Shown: positions 35,376-47,900 of the stretch, piece by piece | Numbering within the stretch: position 1 is the stretch's first letter | How the letters are laid out: the number at the start of each line of letters is the position of its first letter | DNA from: Neckera pumila | Taxonomy: Eukaryota > Streptophyta > Bryopsida > Hypnales > Neckeraceae | NCBI GenBank assembly: GCA_963969595.1 | Contig: OZ018410.1 | Coordinates: 2,356,001 to 2,420,000 of the forward strand | Direction of reading: 5' to 3' | DNA: 64,000 nt | Program-made: the position numbers and the translations under genes | Notes under the pieces: generated by a model | What the model saw: only the letters and a program-made list of their open reading frames with translations | The model's database searches: none | Told to the model about the DNA's origin: nothing

Positions 35376-36420
35376 TATTTATTTGGTGTCCCAAAAAAGC
35401 AGATGAAGAGAGTCTAATTTTTTTTTTACTTCCAACAAGATCCAACCACAAAAAAGCTCCTTGTTTGAACAATTTAGCTATGTGGACAACCAATATTATA
35501 CTACGGATATTGGACGTTATATTTCTTCTATAAGTTTGTTACTTATAGCAATCACTTTAGATACCAAAGAAGATTCAATTGTTAGTATACAATCACAATT
35601 GTTCTAAAGAATACATTATTGTATTGAGTAACATATAGGAGTAGGAACAATTCACCTAGAATTCAACCACTTAAAGACTAGGCATTCAAATTCTGAACAT
35701 TGGATGAACCAAACATGTCCCAAACAAATAGATGTTAGTTTTTTCCATCCATCTAATTGTTTGTAGATTCTTATAAGAGTTCTTTAATATTTTTATAGTA
35801 TAAGGTTTTATAAAATTTTATTATATAAATCTTTTCAAGTTCCAAAGGTATATGCATGTTTCACGCCACCTTATGTCTTTTGCAATTCAAAAAATGAGAC
35901 TTCAAAAATGACTTGAATAAGGAAATAACACGAGGAGGTCACTAGCTTAGAGGTTTAGTATATACGTGAGATCAAAGGATATTTTAGGAAGGGCTATTTA
36001 CCTAATATCTCATAATTTAATATATCCTATTCTTAAAAATAATTATAAATTGTCATTTATTATAGCACCCTATATTATTTATAATTTGCTTTTTAGTCCA
36101 ATTTTTTTGGCCCCTATATTAGATTTAAAAAATAAAACTAATAGGTATTGTATGATTTTTTTCTATTACTGTTCTTTATCCTTTTCTTCTTTATTCTTTT
36201 GTCCTTTCTCTTTCAAACCATTTTTTTTATGGTTACTGAAAACTAAACTACAATGTGTTTGGACAAATATACTATAGACAAATAAATGCACTTACTGAAT
36301 GTAAACAATGCACTCTAGTTCTAGAGAGTTGTTGATGCAGAGCTAGTTCTATGATCCACCAATGCGTAGTAGTTTGCATTAGAAATATGCTAGATGCATA
36401 TGATACCTAAAGTGATACTA
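35376..36420. other. AT-rich spacer
   Basis: No gene is recognised. The 103-codon frame at 35966-36277 (+) is composed of AT-rich spacer and is probably spurious. Confidence 0.5.
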
Positions 36421-36785
36421 GAGTTATCTGTGAAGTCCTTTGAAGTCACCTAAAATTTTATGAATTTTGCTTTAGTATATTCTTAGTTGTTCAATCCACT
36501 TAATAAAAAAGTATGAAAGCATTAGGTGGTCTAATATTATTAAGTATTAGGTGTGTAAGAACTTGGTGGTCTTTGAACTTGGATGAAAAGGTTTTTTTAG
36601 CTCCTATAAGTATTTTTGCCCAAATTTAAAGACCACCAAGCTCTTACACATCTAATAATGATAGACCACCAAGCTCTTTTAGACCTTTCTACTATTTGAA
36701 GCAAACAAATAAGAGTTCATTAAAGCAAAATTCATGATAGATTCTTCAAATTCTAAATGACTTCAGAGGACTTCATAGATAACTC
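36421..36785. repeat. Long foldback (inverted) repeat
   Basis: The left arm (36421-36582) pairs with the right arm (36618-36785) around a loop of about 35 bases. GAGTTATCTGTGAAGTCC at the outer left pairs with the GGACTTCATAGATAACTC at the outer right. Each arm carries two tandem copies of an AAGACCACCAAGCTCTT-like motif. A transcript would fold into a hairpin of about 160 bp with interruptions. Confidence 0.75.
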
Positions 36786-37589
36786 TTGAGGCAATGAGAG
36801 CCCTTCATCCAAGGTTTATGGATAATTTGGGACAAGTGATGTGTCATTTTTTGGCCATCTCTTGAATACCCATTCTACAAAATTATTTTCCTACATATAT
36901 TATTTCTCCCTTATATTTTTCTACATAAAATCTAATACATGGTATTAAACATAATCCTATATTAGTTATAATATCCTATATGTAATTCTACACTCTTTAT
37001 TAGATATAATGTTTTTTATGATTTTAGATACAATAAATATATAGTACCCTATCTTAGATCTCATGTAATTTCTAATATACACACGAAGTGACTTCCCCGA
37101 GGGAAATAAAAAAGAAATCATAAAAAATCACCATATAATTAAAGCTCAAACAAAACATTTAGTTTTAAAAATTACAACTATTCAACCTACAATCAATTAG
37201 TAGATTTAACCACATCCTTACAAATTATAACATTGCAATTCTTAGGATTGGCATTTTTCAATTCCATAATTAAAATCTTAACAATTTAATATTTTGAATC
37301 ATTCTCAACTTCTTTCTACTTACTATTTTTTTCCTCTATGCTATAGAATTCCAAATTATGTGAAAATTTTCAAGCATGTAGCCAACTTGTCTAGTTCAAA
37401 ACTAAATTTGCAAAAATGAGGTTAAAAATACAAAAAATTTAGAAAATCACCATGTCAAAAGAACCTCATTTCAAATCCATTCCAACAAATTGTACTTAAA
37501 TAATGATAAGATTTTGCCTGTAATGAAATTTAGAAAGAATTTTGAATTTTTCTTTTCAAAATTTATATTAAGAAAAATATTGGTGATAG
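36786..37589. other. AT-rich spacer
   Basis: Apart from a relic of element family A (37205-37395) I see nothing here. Confidence 0.5.
37205..37395. repeat. Fragment of TTAA element family A
   Basis: This interior stretch (TTTTGAATCATTCTCAACTT and the following TTCTACTTACTATTTTTTTCC) matches positions about 1005-1180 and 32720-32890. Both terminal repeats are missing, so it is a truncated relic. Confidence 0.65.
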
Positions 37590-37601
37590 CATTGGTGAAT
37601 C
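37590..37601. repeat. Target-site duplication of the LINE, left copy
   Basis: CATTGGTGAATC here is repeated exactly at 49284-49295, immediately outside the two ends of the LINE. Confidence 0.8.
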
Positions 37602-38574
37602 ATCATCATCACCCCCCCACCACCCTGGTCTGAGAAACGGAGGAGCCGCATGAGGTTTGGAGTGCCGATTCTTGGGTTTTGCACCGATTTGGTGCCGATT
37701 CTCACAGATTCTAGATCACAACTCTCTCAAGAGTAGTTCACAACTTGTTAGGGAGAAATCGGACATCATTTGAGCCCAGAATCGTAACTCAAGTCAGTTA
37801 GGTTACAGGCGGCAAAAGTGGTGGTAGGCACAGCTCCGACTTCTCATGAAGTTTCGATCATTTTTGGCGTGCATGCCTTGAGGATGCTGAGCACACTCAT
37901 CTGTAGTCCCGTAGAGAGTGAGGTAAGGATTAGAGAGACGCCAGAAGGGACGAAACCAAGAGAATTAGGTCAGTTGTTGAAAGCCGCCGCTTAGGGTTTT
38001 TAGTGCCGCAAGTGCCGATTTTGATGATGCCATTGTTAGGGTCTGATCTTGCTCACGGATTATAGTTTGCTTAATTGAAAGGAGCGGACTGAGGTTAGTG
38101 GGGAGGCAGTTACGCACCGATAGCAGTCGAGATCATGACTTGAGTCATTTTAGGTCACAGATAGTCAAAGGGCTGTTGCTGCAGGTGCAGATCTCTCCTG
38201 AATTAGGGTTGTTTGGTTGGGTTTTTCTTGGGGATTCAAGTTGTCCATGGTCTGTAGTCCAATAGACCGTAGACTGAGACTTAGTTGGACGGCAAGAGAC
38301 CTACAATTTAGGACGTTCAGCAATCTTAGGTCAAGTTACAGACAATCGGGTGGGGGGCAGAGAAAGCTGTGAGGTTTGTGTGAGTGCGATTGAAGTCCTG
38401 GTTAGGTCTCTTCAAGTTAGGGAGAGGATTTTCAAGTTGGAGAGAGGCACCGCAGCTACGTGCTAAAGATTGTTCTATTTGCTATAGTAGTTGATTTTGT
38501 CGTATGCGCAATCTAGGCGTAAATATCCTTAACACAAAAATGTGCCAAAATAACACGAAATATCGTCCCAGGGA

Positions 38575-41500
38575 ATTTCCGGATTCTATGTAGTATGTTC
38601 TAGCTATCCGGCTTTTCTATCTTTCTTTCTTCTCACTTACTTACTCTTTTTCCGGCTTCCTTCACAATCCGGATCATAAACTATTCGGAATCCGGTTTAT
38701 GTCTTTGCTTCCAATCCGGTTTTTTCTATACCTCTGTTTTACCATCAGAGGGTCCACTGTTGGTCTTGTAGAGGGGTAGGGACTCACCACTCGTTGTTCT
38801 CCTACAATTCTAACAAACACAAATAAAAACACCCAAGTACTCAAAAGATTGTAGCAAGGCGAGAAGATCCGGATCCTCACAACTCCCGGATGGTAAATCC
38901 GGAAAGCAGGTCACTCAGGAATACTTCACTCTCCCTAACTACAACGATAGATCTCAGAGTCAAGTATAAGGGTGTGTGATCTTTCTAGAGGTTGAATGAA
39001 TTCTAAGGTTGGCAGATCTTCCGGACAGGTGGGAACTTCCTTGGGCGGGCGCTTACCTCCGCATGGCTTGACAACCGGACTCGCTTCCCCGCTACTCAGA
39101 TCCGAACTACTCTAGTAGTAATTTAAAGACACAATGCTCAGCTCCTAAGTCAACAATCCAACAACATTACAATAGCACACTCTCGACTTAGACCGTATTC
39201 TCCTAAATCCGGATTCCTCCTCACTCGTCCTTTCCTTCCAACACCCAGACCCCAAGGCAACACAATCCGGATACACTGATAAAGCCAAACTGCATACCCA
39301 AGGGCTTAGATTTCGAAAAGGGAATGAAATACAAATGAATATCAACTAGGATGGAATGAGGGGCAACTAACTTGCCCGCCCTTTAAAAACCCAAATCAAA
39401 ACCAAAGTCAACAGCCTAAAAACAACAAAGGGCAGCCCAAAAACCAGGGCAACCTCACACACACCAAGGAAATCTCGATTAACCGGGAAAGTCCTTATCC
39501 CTAAACTTCCGGAACCTAGGCCCACGCTAGGATTCCGGTTCCGGATCTAACTAACTAAATTCTAATCCACCTCCACAAGTAATTCCCTTTGAACTACTTG
39601 GTCATCCGAGACTTCTTTGAACTTCCGGCTCCCTGCTTGGTTGTCGATTTACCGGAACCCTTGGCTGGCGTCATCTTGGCAGCACGAGGCGGATTCTGCC
39701 GGGTCGCAGGAGACATCTCCTCTTCATCCGTATCCTCCTCAGACTTAGTAGCGGATTCAAACTCACCGGATTCAGAGTCTTCGATCTCCTGCTTTGCTGG
39801 CTTCTTACCTTCCCGCTTCCGCTTCTTTGACTTCCGGAGTTTGAGTTGCTTCCCAGGTTCTACCATCTCCAGTTCTTCTTCCTGATCCGAGAATTTGACC
39901 TCCACTATTTCCGTCTTCGTGTTCTTCCGGGTTTCCGGCTTGAGTTCCGGTCTCGCCTCTGGAGCCGGATCTCCCAGATCGATCAACTGTGTCCCCCGTG
40001 CTGGTGATGGCTCCGCCATGTGGGGGAATTTCTCCGGATGCTCCCTTGCCAGATTTATCGTTCCCATACCTTCTAAGAGGTCCCTCCGGATTGGCAATCT
40101 CTGCCCTGTCTTTCCGGATCCCGCCGGAGACTGTGAGGAAGGACTAAAAGTACTCACCGTTCCCCACTTCTGGAATTGACCCGAGGAAGGTACCTGGGGC
40201 AGCTTGAAGAGAGACTTCAAGCCTGGGTCTTCTTTTATTCCGGAAGTTCCGGCTCCGTACTTGACCGGCGACTCTATGAAGATATCCGGAAGTGGCCCAA
40301 ACTTGTCCTTGGCCACATCCAGAGGTCTCAGCAGCTGCCGCATCTCGTCCAAAATGGTCTTCATCTTGGCCTCGTAATCGACCAAGACTTGCAACACTCG
40401 AGATCTGGTGACGATGCCGTCGGTATCGAGTTTCTTCGTGAAGAGCGCGGACCGGATGACCAAATGTTCCGGTTGTTCTATTAACCCCTTTAAATCCCGG
40501 ACGAGCTTCAGGGCATCCGTCTCCTTCTTCTGGGCTGAGATCGACTGTCCCTCCGTCCAGTAAAACTTGTTCTTGTAGTGATCCCGTTCCGCCTTCAGCA
40601 GTGCGATCTCCTTGTCCTTCTCTTGGAGTAGTGCTGGATCAGGTCTCTTCCGGATTTCGTTGAAGATCTGATCCATCTCAACGTTCAATTCGCTGGCCAC
40701 GCCCGTGATCACCCCTGCCATCTCAGCGTGCATCTTCCGGCACTATGCCATCCATCGGGCTCCGGCATCATAGAAGTCGGAGACATCGGTATACTCCGGC
40801 AACGGCTGGGTCAGGGCCGGATTCGATTCCGGCACGTCCATACTCGCTCTTCGTGAGTCCGGATTGGTTACCTTATGCCGCTTCTTCTTCTCCAGCGGCT
40901 TCGGTTCCGGCTGCTCCTCCTCTTCTTCTTCTTCTTTGGTCGCTTCTCCTGTCGGCTTCAACTCCTCCGTGAATCCGTATTTCAGTATTTGCATTCCGGT
41001 CTCATACGCAACTTGTTTCGGCGGGGTCATGTAATCATAATAATGATACAGATGGAACAAGTACGTACTGACTGGACTCTGCTTGGCCTTCTTGACCGCC
41101 ATCGCCATCTTTTTGACCTTCTGGTGAATTAGGCCTGCCCAGTTCACGACCCGGTCTTCCAGTGCTCCGAAAATTGTATTCGCGACTGTGACCGTAACTC
41201 TCGTTGTTTTTTCCGGATATACTATGGGAATCAGGAAATTCAGTAAACCTCCTATGACGCTCATTGATACAGTCACTCACGGAGAAACCCTCCTTGTGGT
41301 GCGGTGGCTTCTTGAACTTTCCTTCATGAAACTTATCCGTCCGGGTTGCGCTTCCGGATCCGGACTGCGTCAATCCGTAAGTTTTCGCCCACATCCCTTC
41401 CGTCCAGGATGATAACCACCCCCTTGGCGTCGGCTCGAACTGGTTCGGCGCCCCAAAAACTAACTCCCGAAGAAAGTCCTCGCTCCTCACCGTCCAGGGT

Positions 41501-42095
41501 TTCCGGATGAACCCTATACACCCTAGTCTGGACAGATCTTCTTCTAACTCTAAACGTTCACCGGGATCAGATGGAATGATCGGGTATAAGAGTTTGACAG
41601 ACGGAACTGTCTTCTGCCCCTGCGCTGACGTTTCCGCCATTGAACTCTAATCTGGTACAATCGGCACCCTCCTTTCCTTCACTCCCTATCCGGCCTAAGT
41701 CACCACTCTTTCACTCTTCTAAGAGAAAACGCGCTCCAAACCTACAAGCACACACCTCCTCGAGTGGAAGAAAGAGGGAGAAGAATGAGAAGATAATCCG
41801 CTTAAGTACCCGGCCAGTGACCGATACCCGTTGGTTCGGTCATTTAATGCGCCGCCTTTTTCAAACGGATCCCTAGTTTCCGTAGGCCGGACCTCTAGTT
41901 CGTAGGTTTGCCGGAATCCGGATCTCCTTCCGGTTTCCGGATTCCGGTAAAAGTCCGTCTCTTACTTCTTCTACAAGTTCTTGTGAGCCGGAACTTTCCG
42001 ACTACCTAGTTTCTACTAAATGTTCCGGTTCACGATTCCACTACTCCAAAATTTCAAAAATATTTACGGAATTCATCCTAAACTAATCCGGATTT
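38575..42095 (-). mobile_element. CCGGA-rich element nested in the LINE leader (type unknown)
   Basis: This block of about 3.5 kb interrupts the LINE 5' region and is set apart by about 55 copies of CCGGA or its complement TCCGG (counted by eye), in coding and non-coding parts alike. It carries one broken minus-strand gene (39594-41640). I found no long terminal repeats or inverted ends. TGCTAAA at 38461-38467 and 42137-42143 could be a target duplication, but seven bases may be chance. It might be a non-autonomous retroelement or a captured segment. Confidence 0.5.
39594..41640 (-). pseudogene. Gag-like/plant mobile-element protein, broken by one frame change and one stop
   Basis: Three consecutive minus-strand parts would make one protein of about 700 residues. 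Part 1 starts at 41640 (MAETSAQGQKTVPSVKLLYP) and is open to beyond 41300. Part 2 is 41276-40743 in another frame (TIFGALEDRVVNWAGLIHQK and PVSTYLFHLYHYYDYMTP), ending in TAG. Part 3 is 40733-39594 in the same frame as part 2, separated only by the TAG and three codons. Part 2 resembles the DNA/RNA-element proteins called putative plant transposon proteins. Part 3 has a coiled coil (EKDKEIALLKAERDHYKNK) and a long acidic then Lys-rich tail. The frame change near 41280 could instead be an intron (GTGAGT donor, CCCATAG acceptor). No protease or polymerase domain is present. Homology is by impression only. Confidence 0.5.
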
Positions 42096-42320
42096 CTAAA
42101 TAATGACATTGCGTGCTCCCACAGGTTTCAATCGACTGCTAAAACCTTAGAACTGCTAATTACGGCGCGATCGTTGTTGCCTGCATGGGATAGGACGTAG
42201 ACGAGTAGTCTCGAGAAATAGCTTACAACGATGGATCACAACATGTTAGCAATGTTAAACGGGGAAGGATGGATCTCCTATGAAGGTGCATAGTCGCCGC
42301 AATTAGGGTTTCAGCAGGAA

Positions 42321-44799
42321 TTGTATGCAGGCCATGCAGAAGGCATGCTCCCCAAGGTCGGTGAAGGTACACAGTCCGAGGCAGCTGAGGCAACTGAGGG
42401 CTTGCACAGATTGGGGGAGATAATAGCAAAACAATCCAAAGTTGGTAAGGAAGGGGAGATGAAAGCAAATCAATCCGAAGTAGGTAAGGCGGTAAAAACG
42501 CAGCCTGGCGGCAACCAAGTGCTTAGAGCTCGGATTGAAGAACTAGGGAGATCGCACAATCACCTTCTTCGCCTTGTACGAGAGCTTCTCAATGAATGCC
42601 CCAAAGGCTAATTGGCAAATCGGTACTTCGATTAGGGTACAGCTACCTGGATTAGATCCGGTGTTGCAAAATGCAAGATGGTTGAAAAACCTGGCAAGCC
42701 TAATTGGAGAAGTACAGGCGGTGGAACTGTCGTGGATAGCAAGCAAGAGACCGGCAGGACCAATCATTACAATCAGGGTGAGGGATCTTAAAAAATTGCC
42801 GGGTATAATTAGGATACTAGATCTAAGGATGGAATCAGAGGAGGGAAATTACAGGGACCAGTTGGTCAGTTACTCAGGTCTTCTGGACCAATGTAACCAA
42901 TGCCGGAGGTTCAGGCACGACACCTCGGACTGTCCTTTGAATGAGCCCAAGGCGGCAGCAAAAGGGAACATAACGGCCAAGGGGAAAGGAATAGCAGATC
43001 CAAACACAACAGAAGATGGATTCATAGTGGTAAAATCTAAAAAGTAAAGGAGAGAGGGTATTAGAGACACCCCAGGAAAAGCTCTCACATTGAAGTGGAT
43101 CTAGAAAAAGACAGATGGAATACCCTAATTGGCGGTTCCAAATTCACAACCAAGGACAATATAGCTGAGCCATCAAAAAAAGACAGGAGGGGCATCCCAA
43201 CCAATGGCTTCGGCCTTACAACCAAGAATAGGATAGACAAGGGAGGATGGGGTAACGAAACCAAGCCAACCTCAGAAGGGTCTCAGTAATGTGGAGGAAT
43301 TCCCACCCTTGCCCACCCGACCAATAGAGACTAGCGGTGGAGAAAAGAAGAAGAAAATTGCTAAGAAGGATTGACCAAAGGAGGGGATAGACAGCCAAGG
43401 TGTAGAGCCTATGGACGTAGAGATACCGACAAGGACTCCATCTGATCCAGAAAAGAACGGCATAATTACAGGCAAGGAGATAGTAAGTGAGGTCCTAGAA
43501 GGTCCTAGGGTCATAATGCGAGGCGAAGCAGGGGTCGAGCTTCTGGCTCATGCCAGCTTCGAGTCCAGAAACCCCAGATTGATCCTTGAGACAGACGGAT
43601 CCAGACCACTCCCAGGAGAGGTGATGCAGACAGAGGCGGTCGGCGTAGTTACTGTCGAGAGCAGGAGGGCCCATTCGGGGATATCACCAGTCGGAGAGGA
43701 GGTCAGGATTGAGACAGAGCAGTTAAAAGAAATAGGGGACTCGAGCTGCGTAGGGGAAGGATTGGTATAGTCTAGACAGAACCAAGCTAGTAAAGGCCCC
43801 AGTCAGGAGGAGGAATCACCGCTTGAGAGAGACTAGCCAAAATAGATAAGCAACGGAGGTAAGAAGAAGAAATCAGCTAGAAAAAATCAGTAAAAGGCGG
43901 GAGTAGGGAATCAAGGAATTGAGCCGGCAAGAGAGAGGCCCAAGGGGACCTTTGATCAATCCAACTCGAGGCTAGATCCCAGCAACAAAACCTCCAAATT
44001 AGAGGGCCTTAAAAAAAACCCAAGAGAGCTGCCCCAAGAAGTGGAGACACAGACAGAGATCGAAGTAGTGGGGGGGGGGGAGAAGAAAAACCAAATCCGA
44101 AGACAAATTCTAGGATCCAGCTCAGAGAAAGAAGAAGAGCCTCAGATCAGGCAAGCAGAAATAACAGAAATGCCAACACAATTGGCCTTCATGGAAGAGC
44201 TCTAACCCTCTAAGAGGTCGATTTTGGGGACAAAAATCGGAGCACTTTTCAACGCACCTGCCGAAGAAGTGGTGGTCAATGTGCGATGCAGGTTCCCTAC
44301 ATGGAACATTCTAAATAGAGGGTCTCGGGATGCCGACAGAAGGCCCAAAATTTTTATCTATATGACCGGTATTGCATAAAGATAGCGCCGAGGGGAGGCT
44401 GCTGCTTCTAGACACCTTGGGGGAATTGCCAGATTATCAGACCCATTGAATCTCACCTTTGGAAAGGAAGAATACGAGATTGAAGCCGTGAAGGCCAAAA
44501 TTTTTGACAGCCTTCAGGGACGCCTTAGAGCAAAGGTAAGGAAGCCTTCCAACATCCACAGGTGGGAATCAATAGTGTGGTCAGCCAGATGGAACAAAGT
44601 AGAGAATGCCCAAGAGCTCACGATCCTAGCAGCGATCAAAGTAACTAGAAAAGCGAGCAGTCTGGTAGGGCTCAAAAGGGAATGGCAGGAGGTGGATTTG
44701 ATTTACAAACTAGCGCCCTGGAGGGGGTGCGTCATGGCAAACCGACTGCTGGCCAAATGGACAGGTTTGAGTGTGTCTGAGATGGGGGCCAATTGGTAG
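42321..44799 (+). pseudogene. LINE ORF1 remnant (nucleic-acid-binding, zinc knuckle)
   Basis: Open pieces at 42321-42611, 42574-43047, 43095-43289, 43411-43770 and 44446-44799 (+) together look like the ORF1 protein of plant L1 elements, which coats the RNA. The second piece ends with a CX2CX4HX4C zinc knuckle (CNQCRRFRHDTSDC, 42892-42933) preceded by a DUF4283-like region (GPIITIRVRDLKKLPGIIRI). The third to fifth pieces are Lys/Glu-rich with no domain I can name. Stops and frameshifts separate the pieces. Confidence 0.65.
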
Positions 44800-44919
44800 C
44801 CGGGGATGCAGGCGTCACCATTCCAGACCCCTAAGAAAGCCAAGAGCAGGCCTGGAGCTGCAGACACAGCCGCAACATATCAACCCTTTGAGTCGGAGCT
44901 ACCAGCAAACCCATTCAAC

Positions 44920-47900
44920 GTATGACAGAGGGTGGTATATCAATAGCCTCGCTCAACATTCGGGGGGCGGGGGTTGGAAACCGAGGGTCAATCAAACAAG
45001 TCCATATTTGACGGCCATTTGGAAGAATGAGCGACCAACCACAAATCATAGCATTATAGGAGCATTGGATGGATGGGAAAAAATGCAAAAAAAGGGCAAG
45101 GAGCTTCCCATACACTAATGGGCATAGGGCCTGGAACGAGGCTATACAGGGTAACGGTGGCAAATGGAGGGCAGGTACCAATTTCTTGGTTGCACGGAAA
45201 CATGCGGGATCAGTGGTGGGGGAGGGAATTATAACCCAGGGAAGGTCACAATTCATATCGCTTCAAGCAGAATCCAATACCACAACCATGATCATCAACG
45301 TGTATGCCCTAGGAGACTCAAAAGAGAGGGTGGAACTCTGGAACCAGATTATAAACGCGAACGTCCCGGGTCAAGCCTTCATCTTAATTGGTGATTTCAA
45401 CATGGTGGAGGATCCTGGCAATAGACTCGGGAGCACCAGATTCTGCACAAGCCCCAGCAGAAAGGAGAAAGCGGCGTGGGAAAGAATGCTAAACCACTAC
45501 GGTCTTCAGGATGCTTGGATGGGAGACAAAATTCAGAAGGATTCGAGCAAACAGTTTACGTGGAAGAACAATCAGGTGGGGGGAGCAAGGCAAAGTGCAA
45601 GAATTGAAAGGATTTATATCTCACAGTCTCTCAAGGACCAGGGGGGGTCTTGACCACACACCTATACACCAAGCTTTCCGACCACTATCCAATGCAGCTG
45701 CGGTTGTTTCCCATCACCAAATCGACCGCAAGGAAACAGATCCTCCAAGTCGACATATTGAAGAGCGAGCAAGTTAGGGAAAGGCTCACGGCAACATGGC
45801 ATCAGGCGGAAAGACCGGAGGGAGGGGGATCATGGATGGAATGGATGGAGCAGGCTCAATACCAAACCTTGGAGGAAGGTTGCAGGATCGAAAAAGAAAG
45901 AAGGCAAGCAAGGTACAGAGAAGAGAACAAGTCTGTGCGGAGCATTAAAGAGGTGGAGGAATTCCTCGACTCTCATCTGGGTGACATCGGAGCACAACAG
46001 CGGCTTGAGGAGGCAAAAACTAAGCTCCACTCGATCTGCTCGAAGCTCAATATCACACGATCTCGGCTCGTTGGTTGCTCATCGGGGACAAATGTACACA
46101 CTAATTCTTCGAGGTGTTCAAAGACATCCACAAAGGCTCAAGCATCCCGCAGCTCCAAGTAGGAGGGACGTTGCTCACCGAGCAAAAGGAGAAAGCCCAA
46201 GCTATAACGGACTTCTACAGGAGCTTATACTAGGAGGACTCAGACACGCTGGAGGTGATGGAGGCAAGGCGACAGGTACTAGAGAGTGTCCCATGTTTGG
46301 TCACGGCAGCCCAAAACAAAATATTCTCAGAACAAGTATTGCACATCGAGATCCAAGATGCCATAGGAGACTTATCAATTGGCAATGCCCCAGGGGAGGA
46401 CGGGATTCCAATTGATTTCTTCAAGGCATGCTCGGACGAGATACATGATGATCTTCTCAAGGCGGTGAGAAAGGTATTGAGGACTGGAGAATTGTCTCAC
46501 CCCCTCAACAAGGGTGTTATAGCGTTGATACCAAAAGGGGGAATGCTTCATTAATCAAAAACTTTCGGCCCATCATCTTTTTGGCATCATTCTACAAATT
46601 GGTTGCTAAGATTTTGGCTCGGAGACTGCAGGTGATACTACCAGAGATAGTGCAACCGAATCAAACGGGGTTCGTTCCGAGCAAATGCATTATTGATAAC
46701 ATATTCATGGTGTAGGAGGCGATGCATTTCGCAGAGGAATCGGACCAAGATCTGGTCCTGCTTTTGCTCGACTTTGAGAAAGTATATGACAGGATATCCT
46801 AGTGCTTTCTAGAGGCAGTTTGGGAGAAAAGGGAATTCCACCCAGACTTCATCAGAGGAGTCATGGCGCTATATAAGAATGCCTCCTTAGCGGTCATTGT
46901 CAACGGAGCGGTTGGGGAAGAATTTGACCTATTTCGCTCGGTGAGACAGGGCTGCCCTCTGGCCCCGTTCCTCTTTGTGGTGGCGCTGGACGCGCTTGGA
47001 TTCATGTTAGAGGATGCGCGTTACGGGGTGGAGGGATTTGTTTTGCCTGGAGGATCAAAGGTGGCAAACTCATCATATGCAGATGATACGAACCTTTAAC
47101 TGCAAGGTAGAGAGAGCAACCTGGATCGAGCATATGGCGTCCTCGTAAAATTTTGCCAAGCCACAGGATCAAAAGCCAATTGGGACAAGACGTTCGACAC
47201 ATGGGCTTCCAAAAGAACTAGAACATTTGCTTGGGGAGGGGACATAGGCCTAACTTGGGTTCTGGAAGGAACTGGAGTCCGATACCTGGGGCCACTCATA
47301 GGATCCCACCTTCCTCAGGATGCGAACACGGTCCCACTTCTGAACTCAATCAAGAAGAAATTGCGAAGCTGGGCGGCAAAGACGGTGTCACAGGTGGGAA
47401 GGGTGATCATATGTAACCAGGTCTTGCTAGCCATATGCTGGTACATAGCTGCTTGTTGTGGGCTTTCAAATAAAACATGCGACGTAATTAGGGGCTTCAT
47501 GACCCAACATCTGTGGATAGGGAGAGAAGAAGGATAGTGTGCAGCTCGGGTAAAATGGGATGCATGTATTCTTCCATACATGGATGGAGGGATCAAACTG
47601 ATAGATCCCTGGCTTCAAACTCAAGCCTTGTTGACCAAACTAGTGGTCAGAGGCCTTTCATTAGGCAACGAGCCGTGGAAGAAGTTAATGCGGTACAAGA
47701 TTGAGGCCGGAAAACCTATGGAGGATGTCAAATGGCAAGAATCCCCCAACTGGCTCTTCTTTAGTAAGGGCATTCAAAACAACAACCACTCTTTTTTGCT
47801 GAAAGCGTGCTTCAAGGTGTTCATTTCAATCAAAGGGGGGCTGGTACACAAACTACCGACGGATGAAAGCAACATCCTAAGACAGCAGCTCTACGAGAAC

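Noticed and set aside
39589..41412. Plus-strand frames of 75-102 codons opposite the gag-like gene
   Set aside because: They are shadows of the minus-strand frame, created by the same biased composition.
38541..42123. LTR retrotransposon with TGTG...CACA ends for the CCGGA-rich element
   Set aside because: TGTG at 38541 and CACA at 42120 are suggestive, but no direct long terminal repeat, primer-binding site or matching flanking duplication could be found.
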